In this document: positions 6,678 to 14,254 of the stretch, one piece after another
Layout of the letters: every line of letters begins with the position of its first letter
Position numbering within the stretch: the first letter of the stretch is position 1
DNA from: an uncultured Oscillospiraceae bacterium
GTDB lineage: Bacteria > Bacillota > Clostridia > Oscillospirales > Oscillospiraceae
Direction: 5' to 3'
DNA length: 18,778 nucleotides
NCBI GenBank assembly: GCA_910585815.1
Contig: CAJUFJ010000063.1
Coordinates: 1 to 18,778, forward strand
Made by a program: the position numbers and the translations under genes
The notes under the pieces: generated by a model
The model's database searches: none
The model's input: the letters and a program-made list of their open reading frames with translations, nothing else
What the model was told of the DNA's origin: nothing

Positions 6678-8567
6678 TCACTTCAGGTTTTTAAACATCC
6701 GCAGGGCGATGGACAGGGCCTGCTCAATGCTGGCGCTGCCCTGGGGGTCAAAGCAGTTGTCGCCCATGCCGCTGACAATCCCCTTGTCCGACATAAAGGC
6801 CACGGAGTCTCTGGCCCAGTCGGACACACTGCCGTCGTCGTCGAAGGTGGTGGCCTCCACGGCGGGGAGCTCGCCGCCCAGCTTGGTGTAGACGCGGGAC
6901 AGCATGGCGGCCGCCTGCTCCCGGGTCACCAGGCTGTCGGGGGCAAAGGTATCATCGGTGATCCCGTAGACAAAGCCCAGCTCGGCGGCCTGGAGGATCA
7001 CGGGGTCGCTGGTGTCGGTGAAGGGATTTTCGGCGGCGGCGGGGACCCTCTCCCCGCTCATGGCCTCATACAGTTTCACCGTGGTGGCGGCAAACTGGGC
7101 CCGGGTGATCTTCACCCGGTAGTCCTCCCCCAGCCCGGCGGCCACCAGGCCGCTGGCGATGGCCTCGTTCACCTGGTCCTTGGCCCAGCCGTCCACCTGG
7201 GCGTTGTTGCTGGCCAGGATGGCGGGGGCGGTGGTCTGGAAGGTGTAGCTCTTGGTGGCCCCGTCGCTGAAGGTGACGGCCACGGTGTGGCTGCCGGTGG
7301 CCAAGGCGGCGGTGTCCAGGCGGAAGGAGTAGGGGTAGTCGGCGGCGGTGGCCATCACCTGGCCGTCCACCGTCCAGGTGGCGGTCTGCTTATCGGAGGA
7401 CCAGCTGTAGGCGGCCAGCTCCATAACGCCCTCCCACTTGCCGGCGTAGGCGGACAGCTTGGTGTAATAGGAGCCCTTATCCTGATAGCTGCGCACATAG
7501 GCGGCGTTGGAGGCCACACCCTGCCGGTAGGCGGCGGTGACGGTGGGGTTGGTGTAGAAGGAGTAGTCAATGCCGCTCCAGCTCTCGCCGTAGTCGGAAC
7601 TGATGATGCACTTGATCTCCGGGTAGACCATGGGCAGGAAGGCGTAGGCCCGTTGCATCCGGTCGGCGGCCCAGGCGGAGTTGTCGGTGCCCTTGTACTG
7701 GTTGCAGGAGCCGCCCTCGGTGACGATTACCGGCTTGTGGTGCAGGCGGGACAGGTTCACCACCTGCTGGATGTTCAACAGGGCGTCGCCGTAGGCGCCC
7801 ACACCGTAAAATTCATCCCGCTTAGTGTCGCCGCTGTGGTGCCAGCGGTCGTAGTACAGGGAGGCGCCCACCCAGTCCACATACTGGTCGCCGGGGTAGT
7901 AGACGTCCATATCCACCTTGTTGGCGCTGCTGTAGTTGGGGGAGAAGACCATGGCCGCCCGGGGGGCCTGGCTGCGGGCGATGTTCACCACGTGCTGGTA
8001 GGCGGCGATGAAGTCCGCCGGCTTGGCCTGATTGCCCCACACGTTCATCTCGCCGCCGATGCGGACGAAGACGGGGCAGCTGAGGGTATTCAGATAGCCG
8101 AAGGTCTCAATCAGCTTGGCATCATAGCCGCCGCTGACGATTCGGGGACACTCGGCCCCCTCCTCCTCAAAGTTGAGGTAGAGCAGGAAGGCCCGGGTGC
8201 CGTCCCGCAGGGCGGGGCCGTAGAGATAGGACCAGTATTCCAGGTTGTAGCTGTCGGTGAGGCTGTAGTAGAAGGAAACGGCCGACTCGCCGGTCATGTG
8301 GCTGTAATTGGCCAGGCCAAAGCTGCCGTCGCTGAGGGTGCCGCCCTGGGTGGTGCGCCCGTAGTACACGCCGCCGTTGGGCTCGTTTTTGGCCCCGTAG
8401 TAGGGGTAATCCGAGCCGGGGGTTTGGGTGACGGCGTAAATCTCCGTGCGGGGGTCCAGGTCCTTGTAGGCTGTCCGCACAGTGGTGGTGCTCTGGTCGG
8501 CCAGAGCGGGAACGGCCAGCCCCAGGCTCAGCGCCAGGGCCAGCAGAAGGGATACCGCTTTTTTCAT
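6678..8567 (-). CDS. Secreted SLH-anchored GH26-like glycoside hydrolase
   Basis: A 629-aa exported protein. Residues 1-23 are a signal peptide (MKKAVSLLLALALSLGLAVP then ALA before DQS). Residues 40-345 look like a clan GH-A glycosidase, closest by eye to GH26 beta-mannanase-type enzymes. VRIGGEMNVWG puts the acid/base Glu at E173 and VIVTEGGS puts the nucleophile at E284. Residues 380-450 are a short Ig-like domain (TATWTVDGQ, GSHTVAVTFSDGATKSYTF). Residues 458-629 contain three SLH repeats, with WAKDQVNEAIASGLV, GITDDTFAPDSLVTREQAAA and WARDSVAFMSDKGIVSG visible. It would be held on the cell wall and cut glycans outside the cell. The start has AAAGGAG 9 bases upstream. Exact GH family and substrate are uncertain. 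Confidence 0.85.
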   Translation of the reverse strand: MKKAVSLLLALALSLGLAVPALADQSTTTVRTAYKDLDPRTEIYAVTQTPGSDYPYYGAKNEPNGGVYYGRTTQGGTLSDGSFGLANYSHMTGESAVSFYYSLTDSYNLEYWSYLYGPALRDGTRAFLLYLNFEEEGAECPRIVSGGYDAKLIETFGYLNTLSCPVFVRIGGEMNVWGNQAKPADFIAAYQHVVNIARSQAPRAAMVFSPNYSSANKVDMDVYYPGDQYVDWVGASLYYDRWHHSGDTKRDEFYGVGAYGDALLNIQQVVNLSRLHHKPVIVTEGGSCNQYKGTDNSAWAADRMQRAYAFLPMVYPEIKCIISSDYGESWSGIDYSFYTNPTVTAAYRQGVASNAAYVRSYQDKGSYYTKLSAYAGKWEGVMELAAYSWSSDKQTATWTVDGQVMATAADYPYSFRLDTAALATGSHTVAVTFSDGATKSYTFQTTAPAILASNNAQVDGWAKDQVNEAIASGLVAAGLGEDYRVKITRAQFAATTVKLYEAMSGERVPAAAENPFTDTSDPVILQAAELGFVYGITDDTFAPDSLVTREQAAAMLSRVYTKLGGELPAVEATTFDDDGSVSDWARDSVAFMSDKGIVSGMGDNCFDPQGSASIEQALSIALRMFKNLK

Positions 8568-8619
8568 CCTTGTTTTCTCCTTTCAGTTCTCATGATTGCG
8601 CGGTGCGCTCTGATGTTCT

Positions 8620-8647
8620 ATGATAGCATAAATTCAGGAAAAAACAA
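8620..8647 (-). promoter_or_regulatory. Probable promoter of the SLH glycosidase gene
   Basis: On the minus strand: TTGTTT (8647-8642), 16 bp, TATCAT (8625-8620) preceded by TGC, an extended -10. It lies about 50 bases upstream of the start codon. Confidence 0.6.
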
Positions 8648-8717
8648 TACGATGCTGCCAGCATAGCCTTTCTTGAGTGTGTCAAATAACATACAGCGTA
8701 AAGGAACGCGCCAAAAG

Positions 8718-8868
8718 CCTTCCCCCTTCCAGGGGGAAGGTGGCACGGCGAAGCCGTGACGGATGAGGGTGCGCGGCAGGTTTTTGCTTCTAACCGTAAG
8801 AACTGCTTGCCCGCCCCGCCCCCTCATCCGCCCCCTTCGGGGGCACCTTCCCCCCGGAGGGTGGAAGG
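8718..8868. repeat. Fold-back repeat element (second intergenic family)
   Basis: The left arm has a CCTTCCCCC-TTCCA-GGGGGAAGG hairpin, then TGGCACGGCGAAGCCGTGA, then CGGATGAGGG (8760-8769). The right arm has the exact complement CCCTCATCCG (8821-8830), a CCCCC-TTC-GGGGG hairpin and CCTTCC...GGAAGG at 8846-8868. The whole unit can fold back on itself around a short A/T-richer centre. A related half-unit occurs at 14533-14575. There is no coding capacity. Together with the flanking promoter and terminator it fills the 8568-8945 gap. Confidence 0.8.
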
Positions 8869-8904
8869 CTTGCCCTGCGGGGGACGGAGGGGTTTCCACA
8901 GTCC

Positions 8905-8938
8905 AAAACAGGCCCCCGGCGTTACACCGGGGGCCTGT
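8905..8938 (-). terminator. Rho-independent terminator of the copper-amine-oxidase-like gene
   Basis: ACAGGCCCCCGG (8908-8919) pairs with CCGGGGGCCTGT (8927-8938) around a 7-base loop. Read on the minus strand the stem runs into TGTTTTGG. It lies 7 bases beyond the stop codon of the gene at 8946. Confidence 0.88.
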
Positions 8939-8945
8939 GAACGGT

Positions 8946-9923
8946 TTACTCGCTGTAGGGCTTGTTGGTTTCGATGTACATGCCGCGCTCTGCGCTCCAG
9001 CCCACGTAGAAGTCCAGGGCCTTGCCCAGGTCGCGGAGCTTGAAGTAGTTGGAGCCGTTGATCTTATACACCTCGGCGGTAATCTTCTCTCCGTTGACGT
9101 AGATGGCGTCGTTGCTGGGGTCGGCGGTCTGGCTGCCACCGGCGGGGGCGCCTGCCAGGTCGCCGGGCTGCTTGTCGTACCCCTGCCCGGTGGTGGCGGT
9201 TACGGCGTTCTTCCCGCCGTCGTAGCCTACGGCAAACTGCTTTTCTGTGCCATTCAGCAGAGCGGCCACATCGCGGATTTTGAAATAGTTGCTGTCGCCG
9301 ATTTTGTACACCGTGGGGTCGGCGGCTGCGCCGTTTACCTCCAGCTTGTCATTGGTTGGGGAGGCTGTCGTCCCAGCGGGCTGCTGGGGCTGGGACGGGG
9401 TGGTGCTTCCGTTATCCGGTACGACCTCAACATAGAGATAGGTAATATCATACCATCCTCCATAGTCGGGGTAATCCGGGTCATGGATGCGATCTATACG
9501 ATATCCTTCTCCCACGGGCAGGGGCTGAGTGGGAGTAGCCCCATCATTACGCATGTTCATACCTTCCAGGTCGCCAATTTCTAAAGAATCGTGGCCGTAG
9601 GGGCCAACATAAACGGCACCTGCCCTATAGAATACAGCGCCTTTCCCATTGGGAAGCATGTAGGCAAGACCCTCAAACTCAGTTTCCTTCTTTACGGTTC
9701 CTTCGGGCAGCACAGGTGTGATGATGGTGCCTTCCGGGATTTGATAGTAAGTTATCCCATATTCGTCATCAACACGGGTGCCGACAACTGGCTTGGACAG
9801 GGTATAGCTGAATCCGTTATCATCCTGGATGGTGGTCTCTCCCGCCGCCATCGCGGGAACGGCCAGGGACAGGGAAAGTGCCAATGCCAAGGTCAGGGAA
9901 AACGCTTTTTTCAGTTTTCTCAT
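8946..9923 (-). CDS. Secreted protein with two copper-amine-oxidase-N-like repeats
   Basis: A 325-aa exported protein. Residues 1-27 are a signal peptide (KKAFSLTLALALSLSLAVPA, cleavage near AMA/AG). Residues 30-170 are a domain I do not recognise, rich in Tyr and Gly. A Ser/Pro/Gln linker follows at about 172-190. Two similar repeats come next. One begins NDKLEVNGAAADPTVYKIGD with SNYFKIRDVAALLNGT; the other begins NDAIYVNGEKITAEVYKING with SNYFKLRDLGKALDFYVGW. The NYFKLRD pattern is typical of the copper amine oxidase N-terminal-like domains common in clostridial surface proteins, where they serve as structural modules and not as oxidases. There is no SLH, LPXTG or lipobox, so it may be free or wall-associated through these repeats. 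The start ATG has AGAGAGG upstream and a highly structured leader. Confidence 0.8.
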   Translation of the reverse strand: MRKLKKAFSLTLALALSLSLAVPAMAAGETTIQDDNGFSYTLSKPVVGTRVDDEYGITYYQIPEGTIITPVLPEGTVKKETEFEGLAYMLPNGKGAVFYRAGAVYVGPYGHDSLEIGDLEGMNMRNDGATPTQPLPVGEGYRIDRIHDPDYPDYGGWYDITYLYVEVVPDNGSTTPSQPQQPAGTTASPTNDKLEVNGAAADPTVYKIGDSNYFKIRDVAALLNGTEKQFAVGYDGGKNAVTATTGQGYDKQPGDLAGAPAGGSQTADPSNDAIYVNGEKITAEVYKINGSNYFKLRDLGKALDFYVGWSAERGMYIETNKPYSE

Positions 9924-9946
9924 AGTTTGTACCTCTCTTTCTTTCT

Positions 9947-10039
9947 GAACGCCTTAACCTTTTGCTAAGCAAAAGGTTAGAAAGGCGCCTTTCTAACCTT
10001 TTGCTTAGCAAAAGGTTAGAAAGGCGCCTTTCTGCGTTC
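9947..10039. repeat. 62-bp perfect palindrome and tandem hairpins in a 5' leader
   Basis: Positions 9956-10017 are a perfect palindrome. AACCTTTTGC-TAA-GCAAAAGGTT (9956-9978), AGAAAGGCGCCTTTCT (9979-9994) and AACCTTTTGC-TTA-GCAAAAGGTT (9995-10017) read the same on the other strand, and each part is also palindromic. AGAAAGGCGCCTTTCT is repeated at 10018-10033, making two 39-bp tandem units. GAACGC (9947-9952) and GCGTTC (10034-10039) flank the whole. It lies between a promoter and start codon of the gene at 9923, so it should be transcribed as four successive hairpins. Confidence 0.9.
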
Positions 10040-10068
10040 ATTGTAGCACATCGGGCAGAGCAATGCAA
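10040..10068 (-). promoter_or_regulatory. Probable promoter of the copper-amine-oxidase-like gene
   Basis: On the minus strand: TTGCAT (10068-10063), exactly 17 bp, TACAAT (10045-10040), with TGC before the -10. The predicted transcript start falls near 10033, the first base of the hairpin leader. Confidence 0.7.
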
Positions 10069-10112
10069 GCCCCTTTGCGAAAGAATGCCCCCGCCCTCCG
10101 CAATGGTTTTTC

Positions 10113-10141
10113 TTGCCTGGCCCGGCTGTTTGCGGTATAAT
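10113..10141 (+). promoter_or_regulatory. Probable promoter of the yesN-yesM-binding protein operon
   Basis: TTGCCT (10113-10118), 17-bp spacer, consensus TATAAT (10136-10141). The response-regulator ATG is 45 bases further, preceded by AAAGGGAGG. It is divergent from, and about 45 bp away from, the minus-strand promoter at 10040-10068. Confidence 0.72.
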
Positions 10142-10185
10142 AAGACAGTTTCAGTCAATCGCCAACAGAGGAAAGGGAGGTCCCT

Positions 10186-11799
10186 ATGCTGCGTGTATTT
10201 TTGGTCGAAGACGAAAGCACCATCCGCGAGACCCTCCGGGACACGGTGCCCTGGGCGCAATGCGGCTATGAATTTGCCGGCGAGGCCGGCGACGGGGAGA
10301 TGGCCCTCCCCCTTATCCGCCAGGCCCGGCCCGACGTGCTCATCACCGACATCCGCATGCCTTTCATGGACGGCCTGGACCTGAGCCGCCTGGTGCTGCG
10401 GGAGTTCCCCAACGTGAAAATCGTGATTATCTCGGGCTATGACGACTTTGAGTATGCCCGCCAGGCCATTGACATCGGGGTGGAGCGGTTTCTCCTCAAG
10501 CCCATCACCAAAAACAGCCTGATGGGGGTGCTGGGGGAGCTGAAGGAGAAAATCGAGGGCAGCAACTATCTGGCCCAGTTCCACCACGACGCTCAGGAAT
10601 ATGAGCAGTTCGCCCGCCGCCGTTTCTTTGAGCAGGTGGTGGGGGGCCAGCTCACGGTCCAACAGATTTACGAGGAGGCCGCCAAGCTGGACCTGGACCT
10701 GCGGGCCCAGTGCTACACCATCGCCCTGTTCTCCATCCTGCCCAAGTGGGGCGACCCCTGGTCCCCCTACTCCGAGCCCGCCGCCCGGGTGCGGGATGCC
10801 CTGCTGGAGCATTTTATGAAATACCCCGAATACCTCCTGCTGCGGTGGAATCTGAACACCTATGTGGTCCTTATCATGGCCGACCGGGGCCAAATGGAAC
10901 GCTGCGTCCGCCGCTGTGTGGACACCGTGCGGGACCAGTATGAGACCTGCGCCCCGGATCACAGCTGGTCGCTGGCCATCGGCACCCCCACCCAGCGCCT
11001 CAGCGCCCTGCCGGTGTGCTTTGAGGAGGTGTCCCGCCTGTGGGCCTGCCGCTACATTCTGCCCCGGCAGCACATCCTCTCCCCCGAGACGGTGGGCATC
11101 CTCACCTCTCAGGACGGCGGCGACAACCTGGCCGGTCTGGACCCGGCCAAGGTCAACCCCTCCATCTGGCAGGGGGTGCTGCAAACCGCCGCCGCCGAGG
11201 AAATTTCCAGCTTTGTGGACGAGTACCTCCTCAGCGTGGCCCAGGCCCTGGGCTCCCAGCCCTTCTGTCAGTACCTGATGCTCAGCGCCCGCTTTACCGC
11301 CACCGAGTTCGCCGCCGGCCTGGGCGTCGGCCAGGAGGAGTTCCTCGCCCTGCTGGACTGCCCGGACATGACAGGCCGGAACGTGACCCAGGCCGACCTG
11401 AAGCACTACCTCACCCAGGTGCTCTTTCAGGCCGCCGCCCTGCGGGACAAGGCCTCCAGCAGCCAGTACGGCACCCTGCTGGGCCAGGCGGTGGACTACA
11501 TCGACAGCCACTTTACCGACGACAACCTCTCCCTCAACCTGGTGGCCCGGGAAATCAACATCAGCGCCAACTACCTGTCCGCCGTCTTCAGCCAGGAGAT
11601 GGGGGTCACCTTCACCGAATACGTCACCGGCAAGCGGATGGACCGGGCCAGGGAGCTGCTGCGCTCCACCGACAAGCGGTCCGGCGAAATCGCCTTCGCC
11701 GTGGGCTACCGGGACCCCCACTACTTCTCCTTCCTCTTTAAAAAGACCCAGGGGTGTACCCCCCGGGACTACCGGGCGGGAGGGGGCCGGAAGCCATGA
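10186..11799 (+). CDS. YesN-like response regulator (REC + AraC output)
   Basis: A 537-aa response regulator. Residues 1-120 are a receiver domain with the acidic pocket VEDE (D9), phospho-acceptor D55 in LITDIRMPFMDG, S83 in IISGYDDFEYA and K105 in FLLKP. A long central region (about 125-430) has no recognised motif, as is usual for this large YesN type. The C-terminal 100 residues are an AraC DNA-binding domain, with LSLNLVAREINISANYLSAV and IAFAVGYRDPHYFSFLFKKT followed by TPRDYR. It should be phosphorylated by the kinase encoded next and then bind promoters. Its stop codon overlaps the kinase start (ATGA), showing translational coupling. Targets are not visible; the adjacent secreted-protein gene and the sugar genes nearby are possibilities. 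Confidence 0.93.
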   Translation: MLRVFLVEDESTIRETLRDTVPWAQCGYEFAGEAGDGEMALPLIRQARPDVLITDIRMPFMDGLDLSRLVLREFPNVKIVIISGYDDFEYARQAIDIGVERFLLKPITKNSLMGVLGELKEKIEGSNYLAQFHHDAQEYEQFARRRFFEQVVGGQLTVQQIYEEAAKLDLDLRAQCYTIALFSILPKWGDPWSPYSEPAARVRDALLEHFMKYPEYLLLRWNLNTYVVLIMADRGQMERCVRRCVDTVRDQYETCAPDHSWSLAIGTPTQRLSALPVCFEEVSRLWACRYILPRQHILSPETVGILTSQDGGDNLAGLDPAKVNPSIWQGVLQTAAAEEISSFVDEYLLSVAQALGSQPFCQYLMLSARFTATEFAAGLGVGQEEFLALLDCPDMTGRNVTQADLKHYLTQVLFQAAALRDKASSSQYGTLLGQAVDYIDSHFTDDNLSLNLVAREINISANYLSAVFSQEMGVTFTEYVTGKRMDRARELLRSTDKRSGEIAFAVGYRDPHYFSFLFKKTQGCTPRDYRAGGGRKP

Positions 11800-13205
11800 A
11801 GTCCTCCGTCCGCCGCCGCCTCCGGGGACTGATCTTCACCTTTGCCCTGCTGGCCTTCCTCATCCTGGCCGCCGCCTCCGGCCTGCTGGTCCGGTACAAC
11901 AGCCGGTATAAAAATCTGCTGTATAACGTAACCACCGCCTCGGAGTTTAACCAGGATTTCAAGACTACCATTGATTTGAAGATGTATTACTACGTCATCG
12001 AGAGCCAGTACTCCGACGGACTGCCCCTGGAGGAGGTCCGGGCCGCCCAGCAGCTGGCCGAGGAGCTGCTGTCCACCACCACCGAGAAGGACAGCAGCAT
12101 GGCCATCTCCAGCGTGCTCAGCCTGTGCCACAACCTGGAGGAGAAGATTTACCAGCTGCGGGACACCGACAGCTACGACGAGCGCCAGAGCCAGCTGGAG
12201 AACAACATCTATGTCCTTACCGCCCTTATTCAGGAGTACATGTACAATTACCTCTACTACGAGGCGGCGCGCCTCAATGTCCTCCAGTCCCAGATCGGCC
12301 GGCGGCTGGTGGCCGATTTTATCCTTATCGCCGCCGTCACCGGCCTGCTGGTCCTCTTTTTCACCCGCCGGGCGGTCCGGCTGGGCCGGTCCATCACCGA
12401 GCCTATCGCCGCCCTGTGCGCCCGGGTGGAGGGGGTGAACAGCGGCGGCCTGGCCGAGCGGGAGCCCATCCAGGCCGAGGACTATGAGATATGCACCCTC
12501 AGCCGGGGCTTTGAGGAGATGGTGGGCCGGCTGAACCGGCAGATTCAGGAGACCGCCCACAATCAGGAGCGGCTGCGCCGCACCGAGCTGGCCCTGATTC
12601 AGTCCCAGGTAAACCCCCACTTTCTCTACAACACCATGGACACCATCATCTGGCTTATCGAGGCGGAGAAGACGGAGGAGGCGGTGGAAATGGTGTCCAG
12701 CCTGTCCTCCTTCTTCCGCCACTCTCTGAGCCGGGGCCAGGACGTGATCACCCTCCATGAGGAGGAGGAGCACGTATGCAGCTACCTGCAAATCCAGCAG
12801 GCCCGGTATAAGGACATCATGCGCTACACCGTAAACATCGCCCCTGAGCTGAAGGGGGCCCTGATTCCCAAGCTCACCCTCCAGCCGCTGGTGGAAAACG
12901 CCCTCTATCACGGCGTCAAGCTGAAGCGGGAGCTGGGGCACATCTACGTGACGGGCCGGATTGAAGGGGCGGACATTCTCCTCCAGGTCACTGACGACGG
13001 GGTGGGCATGCCTCCGGAGTGGCTGGCCCAGCTGACCCGGTCCATCGAAGAGGGGGAGCGGGTAGGCTTTGGCCTGTCCACCGTCCACGAGCGGTTGCAG
13101 CTGTTCTTCGGTCCGCCCTACGGCCTGTCTATCTCCAGCCAGCCGGGGGTGGGCACCACCGTCACCATCCGCATCCCCTGGAAGAAGGAGGAGAGCGCCC
13201 TATGA
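11796..13205 (+). CDS. YesM/LytS-like sensor histidine kinase
   Basis: A 469-aa membrane kinase. TM1 spans about residues 11-33 and TM2 about 171-190. They enclose an extracellular helical region of about 135 residues, rich in coiled-coil-like stretches and without a known ligand pocket. A HAMP-like segment follows TM2 (TRRAVRLGRSITEPIAALCA). The His_kinase domain carries H275 in ALIQSQVNPHFLYNTMDTI. The ATPase has the N box QPLVENALYHGV, the DDGVGM box and GFGLSTVHERL. I use the ATG at 11796, which overlaps the response-regulator stop; the longer frame lies inside that gene. The extracellular part is the likely contact site for the binding protein encoded next, whose start overlaps the kinase stop (ATGA). 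Confidence 0.93.
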   Translation: MKSSVRRRLRGLIFTFALLAFLILAAASGLLVRYNSRYKNLLYNVTTASEFNQDFKTTIDLKMYYYVIESQYSDGLPLEEVRAAQQLAEELLSTTTEKDSSMAISSVLSLCHNLEEKIYQLRDTDSYDERQSQLENNIYVLTALIQEYMYNYLYYEAARLNVLQSQIGRRLVADFILIAAVTGLLVLFFTRRAVRLGRSITEPIAALCARVEGVNSGGLAEREPIQAEDYEICTLSRGFEEMVGRLNRQIQETAHNQERLRRTELALIQSQVNPHFLYNTMDTIIWLIEAEKTEEAVEMVSSLSSFFRHSLSRGQDVITLHEEEEHVCSYLQIQQARYKDIMRYTVNIAPELKGALIPKLTLQPLVENALYHGVKLKRELGHIYVTGRIEGADILLQVTDDGVGMPPEWLAQLTRSIEEGERVGFGLSTVHERLQLFFGPPYGLSISSQPGVGTTVTIRIPWKKEESAL

Positions 13206-14188
13206 AAAAGCTGCTCGCGCCCCTGCTGGCCCTCTGCCTGCTGGCCGGCTGCGCCCCGGCGCACCACCCCCCGGAGGAGTCCGCCGCCATCATCCACACC
13301 GTAATCGGGGTGAGCCAGGTGGGGGCTGAATCGGGCTTCCGGGTGACCAACACCGAATCCATCCGTTCGGTGTTCACCGAGGAGGCCGGCTACCGCCTCC
13401 TCTTTGAGGACGCCCGGCAGAAGCAGGAGAATCAGATCGCCGCCATCCGCAAGTTCATCCAGCAGCAGGTGGATTACATCCTCCTCATGCCCCTGTGCGT
13501 CACCGGCTGGGACTCGGTGCTCCAGGAGGCCAAGGCGGCGGGCATCCCGGTGATTCTGGTGGACCGGGTGATCGAAACGGAGGACGACAGCCTCTATACC
13601 GCCCATGTGGGCTCCGACTTCCGCTGGGAGGGGGAGCAGGCGGTGGCCTGGCTGGAGGAGACCTTCCGGGAGGCCCCGGGGCCGGTGAACATCCTCCACA
13701 TCCGGGGCACCCTGGACACCAGCGCCCAGCTGGGGCGGTCCAACGCCCTGGAGGAGGCGGTGGCACAGCACGAGAGCTGGTCCTTCCTGGCCCAGCTGGA
13801 CGGGGACTTTACCCAGGCCAAGACCTATGAGGTGACCACCCAGTGGCTGGACAACCAGCCCCAGCGGCCGGACATCCACGCGGTCTACTGCGAGAACGAC
13901 AACACCGCCCTGGGGGCCATCCAGGCCCTGGAGGAGCGGGGCTACCTCTGCGGCCCGGAGGGCATCCGGGTCATCTCCTTTGACGCCACCCGGCAGGGGC
14001 TGGACTACTGCCTGGAGGGAAAAATCTCCCTGGAGGTGGAATGCGACCCCCTGGTGGGGCCCCAGGTGGAGAAGATTATCCAGATTCTGGAACGGGGAGA
14101 CGTGCCCGATAAGCACTACTACACCCGGGAACGCCTCTTTACCCCGGAGGATTTAACACGGGAGTTTATCGACCAGCGGCCCTATTGA
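13202..14188 (+). CDS. Lipoprotein sugar-binding protein, YtfQ (galactofuranose)-like
   Basis: A 328-aa periplasmic-binding-protein-type lipoprotein. MKKLLAPLLALCLLAG with C17 is a clear lipobox. The mature part matches the type I sugar-binding fold and is strikingly like the E. coli galactofuranose-binding protein YtfQ as I recall its sequence. Shared stretches include IGVSQVGAESGFR, QKQENQIAAIRKFI, TGWDSVLQEAKAAGIPVILV with DR following, GDFTQAKTYEV, and ENDNTALGAIQALEERGY. It lies last in an operon with a response regulator and kinase and is not followed by an ABC ATPase or permease. Its role is therefore probably ligand detection for the kinase outside the membrane, as in XylFII-LytS-type systems. 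A transport role with permeases elsewhere cannot be excluded. Galactofuranose as ligand is inferred from resemblance only. Confidence 0.88.
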   Translation: MKKLLAPLLALCLLAGCAPAHHPPEESAAIIHTVIGVSQVGAESGFRVTNTESIRSVFTEEAGYRLLFEDARQKQENQIAAIRKFIQQQVDYILLMPLCVTGWDSVLQEAKAAGIPVILVDRVIETEDDSLYTAHVGSDFRWEGEQAVAWLEETFREAPGPVNILHIRGTLDTSAQLGRSNALEEAVAQHESWSFLAQLDGDFTQAKTYEVTTQWLDNQPQRPDIHAVYCENDNTALGAIQALEERGYLCGPEGIRVISFDATRQGLDYCLEGKISLEVECDPLVGPQVEKIIQILERGDVPDKHYYTRERLFTPEDLTREFIDQRPY

Positions 14189-14196
14189 ACAAAGTT

Positions 14197-14229
14197 CGCC
14201 CCCGGCACAAGGCCGGGGGCGTTTCGTTT
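14197..14229 (+). terminator. Rho-independent terminator of the three-component operon
   Basis: CGCCCCCGGC (14197-14206) pairs perfectly with GCCGGGGGCG (14212-14221) around ACAAG, followed by TTTCGTTT. It begins 8 bases after the stop codon. Confidence 0.9.
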
Positions 14230-14254
14230 GTCCACTTGACTAAAAATGGGCGCA

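Noticed and set aside
7287..8666. Long plus-strand open frame opposite the SLH glycosidase
   Set aside because: Gly/Val/His-rich shadow with no domain, no ribosome site and a secure gene on the other strand.
9947..10039. Palindrome array as a CRISPR array
   Set aside because: Only two 39-bp units, directly abutting with no spacers, and no cas gene in the window.
9820..11721. Long minus-strand open frame (633 codons) opposite the response regulator
   Set aside because: It is antisense to a gene with clear receiver and AraC motifs, runs through the palindromic leader and the start of another gene, and has low-complexity composition expected from GC-rich antisense.
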